Translations under genes and position numbers: made by a program
Notes under the pieces: model-generated
What the model was told of the DNA's origin: nothing
The model's input: the letters and a program-made list of their open reading frames with translations, nothing else
Database searches by the model: none
Shown here: piece after piece, positions 46,473 to 55,300 of the stretch
How the letters are laid out: each line of letters opens with the position of its first letter
Position numbering within the stretch: the stretch's first letter is position 1
DNA from: Acidovorax kalamii
GTDB taxonomy: Bacteria > Pseudomonadota > Gammaproteobacteria > Burkholderiales > Burkholderiaceae_C
NCBI RefSeq assembly: GCF_002245625.1
Contig: NZ_NOIG01000008.1
Span: 1 to 64,000 of the forward strand
Length of the DNA: 64,000 bases
Direction: 5' to 3'

Positions 46473-47714
46473 GTGCCGGATTCTTCCTCCCTGCCAGCCG
46501 CAGCTGCCCCGCAGCCCTCTGCACCTGCCACCCCCATGACCGCGCTGGAGCGCCGCTCCAGCGTCAGCCTGGCCCTCATTTTTGCGCTGCGCATGCTGGG
46601 CCTGTTCCTGGTGCTGCCCGTGTTTGCGCTCGAAGCCCGCAAGTACCCTGGGGGTGACGACCCGGCGCTGGTGGGCCTGGCCATGGGCATCTACGGCCTC
46701 ACGCAGGCGGTGCTGCAACTGCCACTGGGCATCGCGTCGGACCGCTTCGGCCGCAAGCGGGTGATCGTGCTGGGCCTGCTGGTGTTTGCGGCGGGCAGCC
46801 TGCTGGCCGCACTGGCCGATTCGCTCACCGGGCTGCTGGTGGGGCGGGCGCTGCAGGGGGCGGGGGCGGTGTCGGCTGCCGTGACCGCCCTGCTGGCCGA
46901 CCAGACCCGCGATGCCGTGCGCACCAAGGCCATGGCGCTGGTGGGCGGCAGCATCGGCCTGATGTTTGCCGTGGCGCTGGTGCTGGCCCCCGTGCTCACG
47001 GCCCAGGTCGGACTGGCCGGGCTGTTTGGGCTGACCTGCGCGCTGGCGCTGGCCGGTGTGGCGGTGGTGGTGTGGTGGGTGCCCCCCGAACCCGCCCAGC
47101 ACCAGAACGCGCCCCGGGGACGGCTGGCCGAGGTGTGGACCCAGCCCGACCTGCTGCGCCTGAACCTGGGCGTGTTTGTGCTGCACACCGTGCAGCTGTC
47201 CATGTGGGTCGCCGTGCCCGCGCTGCTGGTGCAGGCGGGCCTGGCCAAGGACCAGCACTGGCAGGTCTATCTGCCTGCGGTGGTGCTGTCGTTTGGGGCC
47301 ATGGGCGGCCTGTTTGCGCTGGAGCGCGCGGGGCGCCTGCGCGCTGCGCTGCTCGGGGCGATTGCCCTGGTGCTGGTGGTGCAGGCGGGTCTGGGGCTGC
47401 TCGCGGCCAGCGGGGTGCCGGACACGCTGTGGGTTCTGGGGCCGCTGCTGTTCCTTTTCTTCTGTGGCTTCAATGCGCTGGAGGCCAGCCAGCCCAGCCT
47501 AGTGTCGCGCATGGCGCCGCAGCAGCTGCGCGGCGCGGCGCTGGGCACCTACAACACCCTGCAGTCGCTGGGCCTGTTCGCGGGGGGCGCGCTGGGCGGC
47601 GCCCTGGTGAAATGGGCCGGGGCCCCGGGGCTGTTTGCCGCCACCGCCGCCCTCACGGCCCTGTGGCTGGTGCTGACCTGGCCTCTGCGCCCGGTGGGGC
47701 GCGGCGGGCACTGA
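46473..47714 (+). CDS. MFS transporter (drug:H+ antiporter-like)
   Basis: The product is 413 residues from GTG 46473, or 392 from the ATG at 46536; the start is uncertain because neither has a good ribosome site. Twelve transmembrane helices are predicted. The MFS signature after helix 2 is GIASDRFGRKRVIVLGLLVF, and FALRMLGLFLVLPVFALEA is the typical opening of the YajR/DHA1-like family. The family exports drugs or metabolites; the substrate is not known. It precedes ssb by 126 bp on the same strand, the usual betaproteobacterial neighbour. Confidence 0.9.
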   Translation: MPDSSSLPAAAAPQPSAPATPMTALERRSSVSLALIFALRMLGLFLVLPVFALEARKYPGGDDPALVGLAMGIYGLTQAVLQLPLGIASDRFGRKRVIVLGLLVFAAGSLLAALADSLTGLLVGRALQGAGAVSAAVTALLADQTRDAVRTKAMALVGGSIGLMFAVALVLAPVLTAQVGLAGLFGLTCALALAGVAVVVWWVPPEPAQHQNAPRGRLAEVWTQPDLLRLNLGVFVLHTVQLSMWVAVPALLVQAGLAKDQHWQVYLPAVVLSFGAMGGLFALERAGRLRAALLGAIALVLVVQAGLGLLAASGVPDTLWVLGPLLFLFFCGFNALEASQPSLVSRMAPQQLRGAALGTYNTLQSLGLFAGGALGGALVKWAGAPGLFAATAALTALWLVLTWPLRPVGRGGH

Positions 47715-47840
47715 CACCGGCGCCCACGCCCGGCCAGCGCGTGCCCCTTTCCCCCTCGGTTGCGGCACAATGGCGCGTTTGGCGCCCGGAATCCCTCTCC
47801 AAATCCGGCGCTTTTCTCCTTTTAAGGCAAAGACAGCACC

Positions 47841-48398
47841 ATGGCATCCGTAAACAAAGTCATCATCGTCGGCAACCTGGGCCGCGACCCTGAAATGCGC
47901 ACTTTTCCCAGTGGCGACCAGGTGGCCAACGTGACGATTGCCACCACCGACAAGTGGAAAGACAAGCAGACCGGCGAAATGAAAGAAGCCACCGAGTGGC
48001 ACCGCGTGGTCTTCAATGGCCGCCTGGCCGAAATCGCCGGTCAGTACCTGCGCAAGGGTTCTCAGGTCTATGTGGAAGGCAGCCTGCGCACACGCAAGTG
48101 GACCGACCAGAACGGCGTGGAAAAGTACAGCACCGAGATCCGCGCCGACCAGATGCAGATGCTGGGCAGCCGCCAGGGCATGGGCGGTGGTGGCCAGGGT
48201 GGCGGTGGCCAGCAGGGCGGCGGCTACGACGATGGCTACGGTGGCGACCAGGGTGGCTACGACCAGGCCCCGCGCCGTGCGGCCCCCGCACCCCGACCCA
48301 TGGCAGCGCCCGCGCCACGCCCCGCCCCCGCACCGGTGGCGCAGGCCCCGCGCGCAGCGTCCGGCTTTGACGACATGGACGACGACATTCCGTTCTGA
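47841..48398 (+). CDS. ssb: Single-stranded DNA-binding protein
   Basis: The 185-residue product has an N-terminal OB fold (residues 1-110: [49 protein letters not shown]). A Gly/Gln-rich then Pro/Ala-rich linker follows, ending in the acidic tip DDMDDDIPF that binds repair and replication partners. This is a standard Ssb tetramer subunit. It has its own leader and a strong terminator at 48423. It sits near uvrA, as in many bacteria. Confidence 0.97.
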   Translation: MASVNKVIIVGNLGRDPEMRTFPSGDQVANVTIATTDKWKDKQTGEMKEATEWHRVVFNGRLAEIAGQYLRKGSQVYVEGSLRTRKWTDQNGVEKYSTEIRADQMQMLGSRQGMGGGGQGGGGQQGGGYDDGYGGDQGGYDQAPRRAAPAPRPMAAPAPRPAPAPVAQAPRAASGFDDMDDDIPF

Positions 48399-48422
48399 TC
48401 CCCAGGCAACGCGTCGATTCCC

Positions 48423-48453
48423 AGGCCCACACCCGCAAGGTGTGGGCCTTTTT
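48423..48453 (+). terminator. Intrinsic terminator of ssb
   Basis: AGGCCCACAC, loop CCGCAAG, GTGTGGGCCTTTTT: a strong stem with a T run, 24 bp after the stop codon. Confidence 0.92.
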
Positions 48454-48454
48454 C

Positions 48455-48738
48455 TTTGGGCGCTGCACTTCAAAACGTAGCAACTCGCAACAAGAATCAC
48501 TTCGCATGGCACGGAAAAACAGCGTGCTCCATGCATCGCCCGCGTGCTTTTACAACGGGGCGCAGGCGCGCCGCTTCTCCGTTTTGTCCAGTGCGACAGC
48601 GCCGCCACGGATCAACAACTTCTTACATCCGATACGGAAATTTCGCAGATCATCGCGGCCTTGCTCGCAAAGAGGCGCAAAGCCCGGCGGCAAGCAGTTA
48701 CCAAAAATCAATATTCCAACTGAAGAGAGAGGGTTGCC
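48455..48738 (+). other. Leader region with no gene seen
   Basis: About 285 bp between the ssb terminator and the next gene. Frames here are short and not protein-like. It is more AT-rich near its end and should hold the promoter for 48739. I see no clear promoter hexamers or repeat. Confidence 0.4.
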
Positions 48739-49314
48739 ATGCCTGGATTCGTCCGCAAGATTCTGATTTTCATCACCGGCTATGCTTGGCTGCTGCTGCT
48801 GGCCGGGCCCGGCCTGATCGGGCTGTCGGTGTACAGCGGCTGGAAGGCCGAGGGGGACCACGCCTACGTGGCGCGCGAAAGCCTGCAGACCGTGTCGGGC
48901 ACCGTGACACAAGCCGCAGAAGTCACCGTCAAGCGCAAGCGCCGCGCCACCAAGAAGTACTACGAAATCAGCGTGCAGCCCGACACCGCCGGTGCCGAGG
49001 TGCGCAAGCTGCGCATCGACTACAGCACGCCACAGCAGCTGGTGGGCAATCTGATCGATGAAAAGGTCACCGCCCTGGTGGACAGCAGCGACCACGACCT
49101 GGTCTACGAAGTCTCGGCAGGCGGCACACCCGTGATCAGCTACGACACCACCAAGCAACGCCTGCAGGCCGAAGCCACGTCGTCGGCCCAGTCCTTCAGC
49201 GGCGCGGGCACCTGGGTCCTGGCGATCCTGCTGACGCTGGTGGGTGCCGCCGGTGTCTGGTCCAACCGCAAGCTGCGCGCCGCCGACGAGGCCCAGCAAC
49301 TGGCCGCCGCCTGA
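48739..49314 (+). CDS. DUF3592-like membrane protein
   Basis: The 191-residue product has two transmembrane helices (ILIFITGYAWLLLLAGPGLIG at the start and AGTWVLAILLTLVGAAGVW near the end) with a periplasmic beta-rich domain between. The middle carries SGTVTQAAEVTVKRKRRATK then KYYEISVQPD, the G-T-V then basic run then YY pattern seen in DUF3592 proteins. Function unknown. It ends in the alanine-rich tail AADEAQQLAAA. An intrinsic terminator follows, but the next gene lies only 96 bp away, so partial read-through is possible. Confidence 0.6.
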   Translation: MPGFVRKILIFITGYAWLLLLAGPGLIGLSVYSGWKAEGDHAYVARESLQTVSGTVTQAAEVTVKRKRRATKKYYEISVQPDTAGAEVRKLRIDYSTPQQLVGNLIDEKVTALVDSSDHDLVYEVSAGGTPVISYDTTKQRLQAEATSSAQSFSGAGTWVLAILLTLVGAAGVWSNRKLRAADEAQQLAAA

Positions 49315-49342
49315 CGGCCACACCCCATAACAAAGAGAGGGA

Positions 49343-49380
49343 GGGAGGGGCGCCCAGGTGGCGCTCCTCCTGAGTTTTTT
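49343..49380 (+). terminator. Intrinsic terminator before the Bax inhibitor gene
   Basis: GGGAGGGGCGCC, loop CAGGT, GGCGCTCCTCCT then GAGTTTTTT: an 11-12 bp stem with two G-T pairs and a T6 run. Confidence 0.8.
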
Positions 49381-49410
49381 GCACACGCAGATCCAAAGGA
49401 GGACATCACC

Positions 49411-50124
49411 ATGAACCCCAATGCACTTTCCCCGCAGACCCCGTCCGGCGCGCCCATGGAGCGCCGCGACTTCATCGTCTCGACCTACAAGCACCTGGGC
49501 GTGGCCATGCTGGCTTTTGTCGTGCTGTCGGCCGTGCTGATGGCCAGCGGTTTTTCCAACACCACGGCCAAGATGCTGATGGCCAGCGGCAACAAGTTCA
49601 TCTGGCTGGGCGTGATGGGCGCCTTCATGCTGGTGGGCTGGCTGGCCTCCCACCTGGCCGACAACGCCGAAAACCCGCAGACCCAGCTCATGGGCCTGGG
49701 CATCTACGTGCTGGCCGAGGGCCTGATCTTCGCCCCCATGTTCGGCATCGCCCAGCTGGTGGCGCCCGGCGCGATTGGTGCGGCGGGCTTCATCACGCTG
49801 CTGCTGGTGGGCGCGCTCACCTGGACGGCGTTCAGCACCAAGACGGACTTTTCCTTTTTGGGCGGCATCCTGAAGGTGGGTGGCCTGGTGGCGCTGGGCA
49901 CCATCATTGCGGGCGCCATCTTCGGCTTCAAGCTGGGCATCTGGTTCTCGGGGATCATGGTGCTGTTTGCAGGCGCCTGCGTGCTGTACGACACCTCGCG
50001 CATCATCCACGACTACCCCGCCGACCGCCCTGCCGGTGCCGCGCTGCACCTGTTTGCGTCGATTGCGCTGATGCTCTGGTATGTGCTGCGCATCCTGATC
50101 AGCCTGGCGACCAACGACGATTGA
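49411..50124 (+). CDS. Bax inhibitor-1/YccA family membrane protein
   Basis: The 237-residue product has seven transmembrane helices. It starts at ATG 49411, preceded by AAAGGAGG. The family markers are the N-terminal RRDFIVSTYKHLG and the C-terminal VLYDTSRIIHDYPADRPAGA with the following LFASIALMLWYVLRIL. In E. coli, YccA interacts with FtsH and protects SecY from degradation; BI-1 relatives also act as pH-sensitive calcium leaks. Which applies here is unknown. Terminators flank the gene, so it is probably monocistronic. Confidence 0.92.
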   Translation: MNPNALSPQTPSGAPMERRDFIVSTYKHLGVAMLAFVVLSAVLMASGFSNTTAKMLMASGNKFIWLGVMGAFMLVGWLASHLADNAENPQTQLMGLGIYVLAEGLIFAPMFGIAQLVAPGAIGAAGFITLLLVGALTWTAFSTKTDFSFLGGILKVGGLVALGTIIAGAIFGFKLGIWFSGIMVLFAGACVLYDTSRIIHDYPADRPAGAALHLFASIALMLWYVLRILISLATNDD

Positions 50125-50169
50125 TCTGACAGGCTGCTGCCCTTGGTAGTGCAGCCTGCAGACCCCATG

Positions 50170-50202
50170 AGGCCGGACACATGCAAAGTGTCCGGCCTTT
50201 TT
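50170..50202 (+). terminator. Intrinsic terminator after the Bax inhibitor gene
   Basis: AGGCCGGACAC, loop ATGCAAA, GTGTCCGGCCTTTTT: a perfect 11-bp stem with a T run. Confidence 0.93.
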
Positions 50203-50261
50203 CTTTGGCATGCCGCAATGCCCATGCCAAAGTGCTCAGCATCGCTGGATGTGTATCCATT

Positions 50262-50292
50262 TGTAGCTATTACTTGCATAGCTTTTCGGCGC
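50262..50292 (+). repeat. Dispersed repeat, copy 9 (5' half only)
   Basis: TTGTAGCTATTACTTGCATA, GCTTTTCGGCG. AGCTAT and ATAGCT form a 6-bp stem, as in the other copies, but the GCGC...GGCC-T end is missing. It lies 60 bp after the terminator, in the sense of the upstream gene. Confidence 0.45.
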
Positions 50293-50410
50293 ACCGTCCC
50301 GGAGTGTTGGTGCGGGTATGTCAAAGCAGGCGCAACAGGCGTGCGCGCAATGCCTGGAAGCGTTTTCCAAAGGCCTCCCGACCCATAGCTGGCACAATTA
50401 GATACAGCGG

Positions 50411-50440
50411 CTTGGTGCATGCACTCGTGCATGGGCCAAG
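50411..50440. repeat. 30-bp near-perfect palindrome
   Basis: CTTGGTGCATGCAC, loop TC, GTGCATGGGCCAAG; 12 of 14 positions pair. It lies 139 bp upstream of the duplicated lipoprotein gene and could be an operator or an mRNA hairpin. The rest of 50293-50579 holds nothing I can identify. Confidence 0.45.
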
Positions 50441-50579
50441 TGGTCTCTCTGGTTGAATGGCGCGTTCCTCAGCGGCCAGCCGTGCGGGCCGCGCTCGCGC
50501 GGCGAGCATCCTGCCCGCCCACACTTCAGAGCGCCATTCCCGAACTCCTGTTATTCCCAGTTTCTTCGTTCTTTCCACT

Positions 50580-52154
50580 ATGCGCAAAAACTCCTGGCTT
50601 TCCTTGACCTGTGCGGCCTTGCTCGCCAGCTGCGGTGGCGGCTCCTCCGATGGCGGGGACGTGGGTCCGGCACCCGGCGTACAGCAGTACCCGGGCGGTG
50701 TCTGGTCGGGCACGGTGGGCACAGGCGCCCTGCAGCGCCAAGTGTTCGGCTACATCGACCCAGGCCCGCAGGGAACGGGTGGCGAGTTCTACCTGGCCCG
50801 TGAGGCAGCCAGTTCTGCGGGATACGACGGGCTCTATGGCCGACTGAACGTGGACCGCACCACGGTGCTGGCCACTGGGGTTACCTACTTCTCAGTGCGG
50901 GACGGCAAATTCGCGACCAACGTGACCCTGCGGGGCACTGCATCGGCCAGCACAACCACGGGACGCACCGATGCCATCAGCGGCAACTACAGCGACCCCG
51001 TCGCGACGGCTGCAGCCACCGGGTCTACGACCACCTTCAAGCTCAACTACAGCGATCTGAACAACCACCCCGCGCGGCTGTCACTCATGGAAGGCACCTA
51101 CCGAGGCGGCGGCGTGTTCGGGGGCAGCTGGGTGTTGTCCATTACCGCACAAGGCGCGCTCACCGGGTCAGTCGGCGCCTGCGCGGTCACCGGTACAGTG
51201 ATTCCGCGTGCCAGCGACTCTGCCGTGTACGGCGTGTCGATGAATCTCTCGGGCAACGAAACGCTGTGCGCCGGCGCCGGCACCACGCAGTCAGGCGTGG
51301 CAGTTCTCAAGTTCGACGTGAGTGCCACCGAGCGCAGCGGCATCTGGATGATGACCCGCAACGCCACCGGCCCGGCGAACACATTCGTTCTGGAAGGCAA
51401 GGCTGACGGCCCGAACAACCCGACGCCCGCTCCCACGGCCCAGAGCGCGGCAGGCAACTGGACCGGGACGGTCAGCGGTGCGGGTGCGACGTCGGTGTCT
51501 GCCGCCGTGCTGCCCGACGGCGGCTACTTCTTCTACCGCCCCATCGGCGCTGGCTACGACGCCCTGTACGGCACGCTGCTGGTGGCCGCCGGCAGCAGTC
51601 TCGTCAGCTCAAACGACGGAGCCTACTTCAACCACCAGAACCCGCTGGCAACGCAGTACACCGAGTCGATGGTGCTCAGCGGTGACGCGCGCACTGGCGT
51701 GAGCTTCGCCGGCACCTACGCCAACCCCACCCAGGGCAGCGCCGCGACATCGTTCTCGATGGTGCCCGACACCACCTTCCCGTACAACGCGCTGCTGTCC
51801 TCGTCGGTCGCACGCCTGGCAGGCACCTACGGCAGCCCATCTATCGGCTTTGGCGGCACGAGCATGACCCTCACGCTCAACGCGCTGGGTGAGATCAAGG
51901 GCACCACCAGCAGCGGCTGCGCACTCACCGGCATGGTCGTTCCGTACGAAGGCGGCGGCAACAACCTCTACCGCGTGCAGAACCTGGCCTATACCGGTGG
52001 CGGCTGCCCGTTCAACAGCTCGCCCAACCAGTCGGGTGTCGCATCCGCCCGCTTCGACGCTGCGGGCCAGGTTGTGACGGGCCTGCGCGTGCTCACCGCT
52101 GCGCGCACCTTGACGGGCCAGCGCTTCCAGACGATCTTCATCGGTACACGCTGA
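50580..52154 (+). CDS. Lipoprotein made of two tandem copies of an unknown domain
   Basis: The 524-residue product has a lipoprotein signal with lipobox LASC (Cys18) followed by GGGSSDGG. The mature part is two copies of the same beta-rich unit, about residues 39-283 and 289-524. Matching landmarks are GVWSGTV/GNWTGTV, GYDGLYGRL/GYDALYGTL, GNYSDP/GTYANP, CAVTGTVIPR/CALTGMVVPY and GTTQSGVA/SPNQSGVA, and each half has two cysteines placed alike. I know no named family. It is probably exposed on the outer membrane. The start is ATG 50580 (MRKNSWLSL), in-frame upstream codons being implausible. It converges on bcsC across a terminator. Confidence 0.75.
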   Translation: MRKNSWLSLTCAALLASCGGGSSDGGDVGPAPGVQQYPGGVWSGTVGTGALQRQVFGYIDPGPQGTGGEFYLAREAASSAGYDGLYGRLNVDRTTVLATGVTYFSVRDGKFATNVTLRGTASASTTTGRTDAISGNYSDPVATAAATGSTTTFKLNYSDLNNHPARLSLMEGTYRGGGVFGGSWVLSITAQGALTGSVGACAVTGTVIPRASDSAVYGVSMNLSGNETLCAGAGTTQSGVAVLKFDVSATERSGIWMMTRNATGPANTFVLEGKADGPNNPTPAPTAQSAAGNWTGTVSGAGATSVSAAVLPDGGYFFYRPIGAGYDALYGTLLVAAGSSLVSSNDGAYFNHQNPLATQYTESMVLSGDARTGVSFAGTYANPTQGSAATSFSMVPDTTFPYNALLSSSVARLAGTYGSPSIGFGGTSMTLTLNALGEIKGTTSSGCALTGMVVPYEGGGNNLYRVQNLAYTGGGCPFNSSPNQSGVASARFDAAGQVVTGLRVLTAARTLTGQRFQTIFIGTR

Positions 52155-52206
52155 AGGAGGAGACGCCGAGACATCTTGCCCCAGGCCACTGCGCCGCACA
52201 CGGCAC

Positions 52207-52246
52207 CAAAAAAAGCCCCCCGATACCTCTGGCACTGAGGGGCTTT
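52207..52246 (-). terminator. Terminator of the cellulose operon
   Basis: On the minus strand: AAAGCCCC, an inner CTCAG...GAGG pairing, GGGGCTTTTTTT. The T run is on the minus strand, about 70 bp beyond the bcsC stop. It may also act weakly for the facing lipoprotein gene. Confidence 0.82.
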
Positions 52247-52314
52247 GCAATGCGCCTATCTGTCCGCACAGCCGACAGGCCACCACCAGGACCGGCCCGG
52301 GCAGCGTCTAGTGC

Positions 52315-55300
52315 TCAGTTCGCGTATGGAGAGCGTAGCGGATTCACCGGGAAAGCCTGCAGGCCGTTGTAGGGCTGGAAGGCATAGCGCACATACAGGC
52401 CACCGGCGAACTCGCGGTAGTTGCGTGCGTTGTTGAGCGCCAGGTGCCCCCCCAGGAACACCTGCGGGTGCATCTGGTACTCCATGGCAGCCCCCAGGTT
52501 GTAGCCCAGGCCCGTGCGGGACTGGCCAGGGTAGATGGCGGTGGCGCCGGTTTCACCGAACGCCAGCGCATCGCTGGCCGCCGCAACCGCTGCAGCTTGG
52601 CGCGAGGGGCTGTTGGGGAAGTAGGGGGCTGCGTCCTCCTTGAAATACTGCACGCCTACTGAACCCTTGAGCTGGTAGGACAGGCGACCATTGCGCTGGG
52701 CCCACTCGATGGGGATACCGAATGAGAGGAACTGTTGCGGACTGAAGTACCCGCCATGGCCCACCGTGAAGTAACGCAGATTGCGCTGGTACGACAGCCC
52801 CGTGAAACTCAGGCCAGCGGTCAGATCTGCGTTGGGCGTTCGATGCACGTGCCAGTACATGCCACCGCCGGCTTCCACGCGTGCGTTGCTGCGCACGCGG
52901 GTACCAGTCAGCCCGTGCAACGAGCCGTATCCGTACACGCCCAGTTCGCCGTCGTCCCAGGTCAGGTCCACACGGCCACCGGTGGCAGACACGCCGCCCC
53001 AGCGGTCGCCGGTGCGAGCATCGCGGGCGCCAGCGAAGGACAGCAGGCTGTCGGTCACAGGGCGTCGGGACAGATCCACGGCCATGGTCAACTCGTTGTT
53101 GATGGGCATGCGATAGCGCACGCCGCCTGTCACGTCCGCCTGGCCAAAGCCCAGCGGCGTGGTACCGATGTCAGCCTTGAAGTTTCCGGATTCATAACCC
53201 ACGCTCAGCCCAATCCCACTGTCGCTCTGAGAGCCTGGAGCTCGCTCGGGCATGTCCAGGGCCGTGACTGGCCCGCCCCCGAATCGACTGATCGTCCCGT
53301 ACGGCGAGCCCGGCGAGCCGGCGCTCGCGCCCGTCGGCGTCACACCCAGGATGAGGTGTCCATCGCCCACGCTCATCTTGAGCTGTACCGGCGCTTCGAT
53401 CTCGGAAAGCTGGCTCATACCCGCCTCGCCCTGCCGGGCGCGGGCCGTAGCCCCCACGGAGAAGCTGCTGATCTGGCTTTGCTGCACCTCGCGCAGCTCA
53501 TCGCGCGCGGTACGCGGGCGCGCGGGGTCCGGCACGGCATTCACTGTGCCTGCGCTGGACCACACGGACGGCTGGGCCGTCGCAGGCGCCCGCTGCATCT
53601 GCAGTTGTGCAGAGGGCTGCATGCCCGGGTAGCCTGCAGCGGCATTCTGCTGCGCTGGCACTGCACCGGGGGTATGCACAGGCGCATAGGCAGGCACGAT
53701 GGCCGCCCCGGTGCCGCCCGTGGCGGTCGCTGAGGAGGCCGATGACACAGGTGCTTGCCGCCGCGTCGGGGCCACGGCCGCGCGGGTAACCGTAGGCGTC
53801 GCTGCCGTGCTACTGCGCCGCGCTTCGGCGGACGAAGATGAAGCCGCCTTCTCGGCGGCGGGGGCCTGGCTGGCCACTTCCGGGTAATAGTTGGCCGGGG
53901 TCAGGGGCGGCGCGACCGCCATCTGCGGAGCGGGAGCAAACCGGCTGGCCCCGGCCGGATCGGGGATGTAGAGCCCCGCCGTTGCATTGCTGCGTGCCAC
54001 GGGTTGTGGCGCGTACTGCATGGGCGTGTAGCCCACCGGGGAGCGCGCCACGGCGGCAGCGCCCGGCACGGTCAGCCCGCCACCCACACGCTGCGGCTGC
54101 AGCCCGGCGCGTTGGGCAAAGGGGTTGCCCGAGCGTCCGGGCCCTGCTGCCACGCCGCTGGCGGCCAGCACGGCGTCGCGCTGGGCGTTTTCGGCGGCCA
54201 CGGCGGCGGTGAAGAATTCGGTGGCCTTGGTGTTCTTGCCCTGCGCACGGTACAGGCGCCCAGCCGCCGTCAGCACCTCGGGGTCGCGCGGTGCGCGTGC
54301 CAGCGCCACGGACAGCAGCGACTCGGCATAGGCGTAGTCCTTCGCACCGGTGGCCATGGCTGCGGTCTGCAGCAGCAGGGGCACGTCGGTGGGCGAGCGT
54401 TCCAGCAGCCGCGCGTACAGCGCCTGCGCGGGCGCATAGTCGTTGTTGGCCGCATACATGCGGGCCAGGGCTGCCATGGCCAGGGGGTCGTCCGGTTGCT
54501 CGGCCAGCAGCGGGGCGATGGTGTCGTAGGCGGCCACCAGGTCGCCCGCCTCGCGCAGGCCATCGGCCTGGCGCACGATGTAGGCGCGGCGGATGTCGGC
54601 GAAACTGCGGCGCTCGCGCTCGCTCATGGGCGCGTTCTGCAGCTGGCGCAGGATGCCTGACAGCTCCACGTCCTGCTGCGTCTTGAGCAGCGTGGCCGCG
54701 TACTGCAGCCGCAGCCCCACATCGGGCCGGGGCGTGCGCGCCAGCACCTGGCGCACCATGCCCAGCGCACGCTGCGGCTCACCCGCATCGGCGTAGGCCA
54801 GGGCCAGTGCGCCCAGCAGCTCGGTGTCCTGCGTGGCAAACGATTCGGCCTGGGCCAGGGTGGCCAGGGCTTCGGACTGCCGGCCCTCGGCCGCCAGCGC
54901 CGATGCGGCAGCCGCCTGCACATGGACCCAGACGCGCTTTTGCAGTGCGGCGATGTCGCGGGTGCGGTGTTTTTCAGGAATGCGGTCGAGCAGCGCCAGG
55001 GCGCCCGGCCAGTCGCTGGCTTCGGACGCCAGCAGCGCGCTGGCATAGAGCGCCTCGGGCATGTTGGGGTTGGAGAGCAGCAAGCCGTCCATCACGCCCC
55101 GGGCCTCGGCCACGGCGCCCAGCCGCAGGTACAGGCGGGCGAGGTCGAGGCGCACCCAGGGGCTGGCCGGGTCATTCAGCAGCGCGTCTTCCAGCGCCGC
55201 GCGCGCGGCCGCGAGGTCGCCACGCTCCGTGGCGGCCCGGGCCTGGCCCAGGGCCTGCGCAGCGCGCAGACGCCCCAGGGCTCCCACCTTTTCCTGCTGC

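Noticed and set aside
48399-48738. A small gene between ssb and the DUF3592-like gene
   Set aside because: Frames in this stretch are short, start inside the ssb terminator region or have no ribosome site, and show no conserved-looking sequence.
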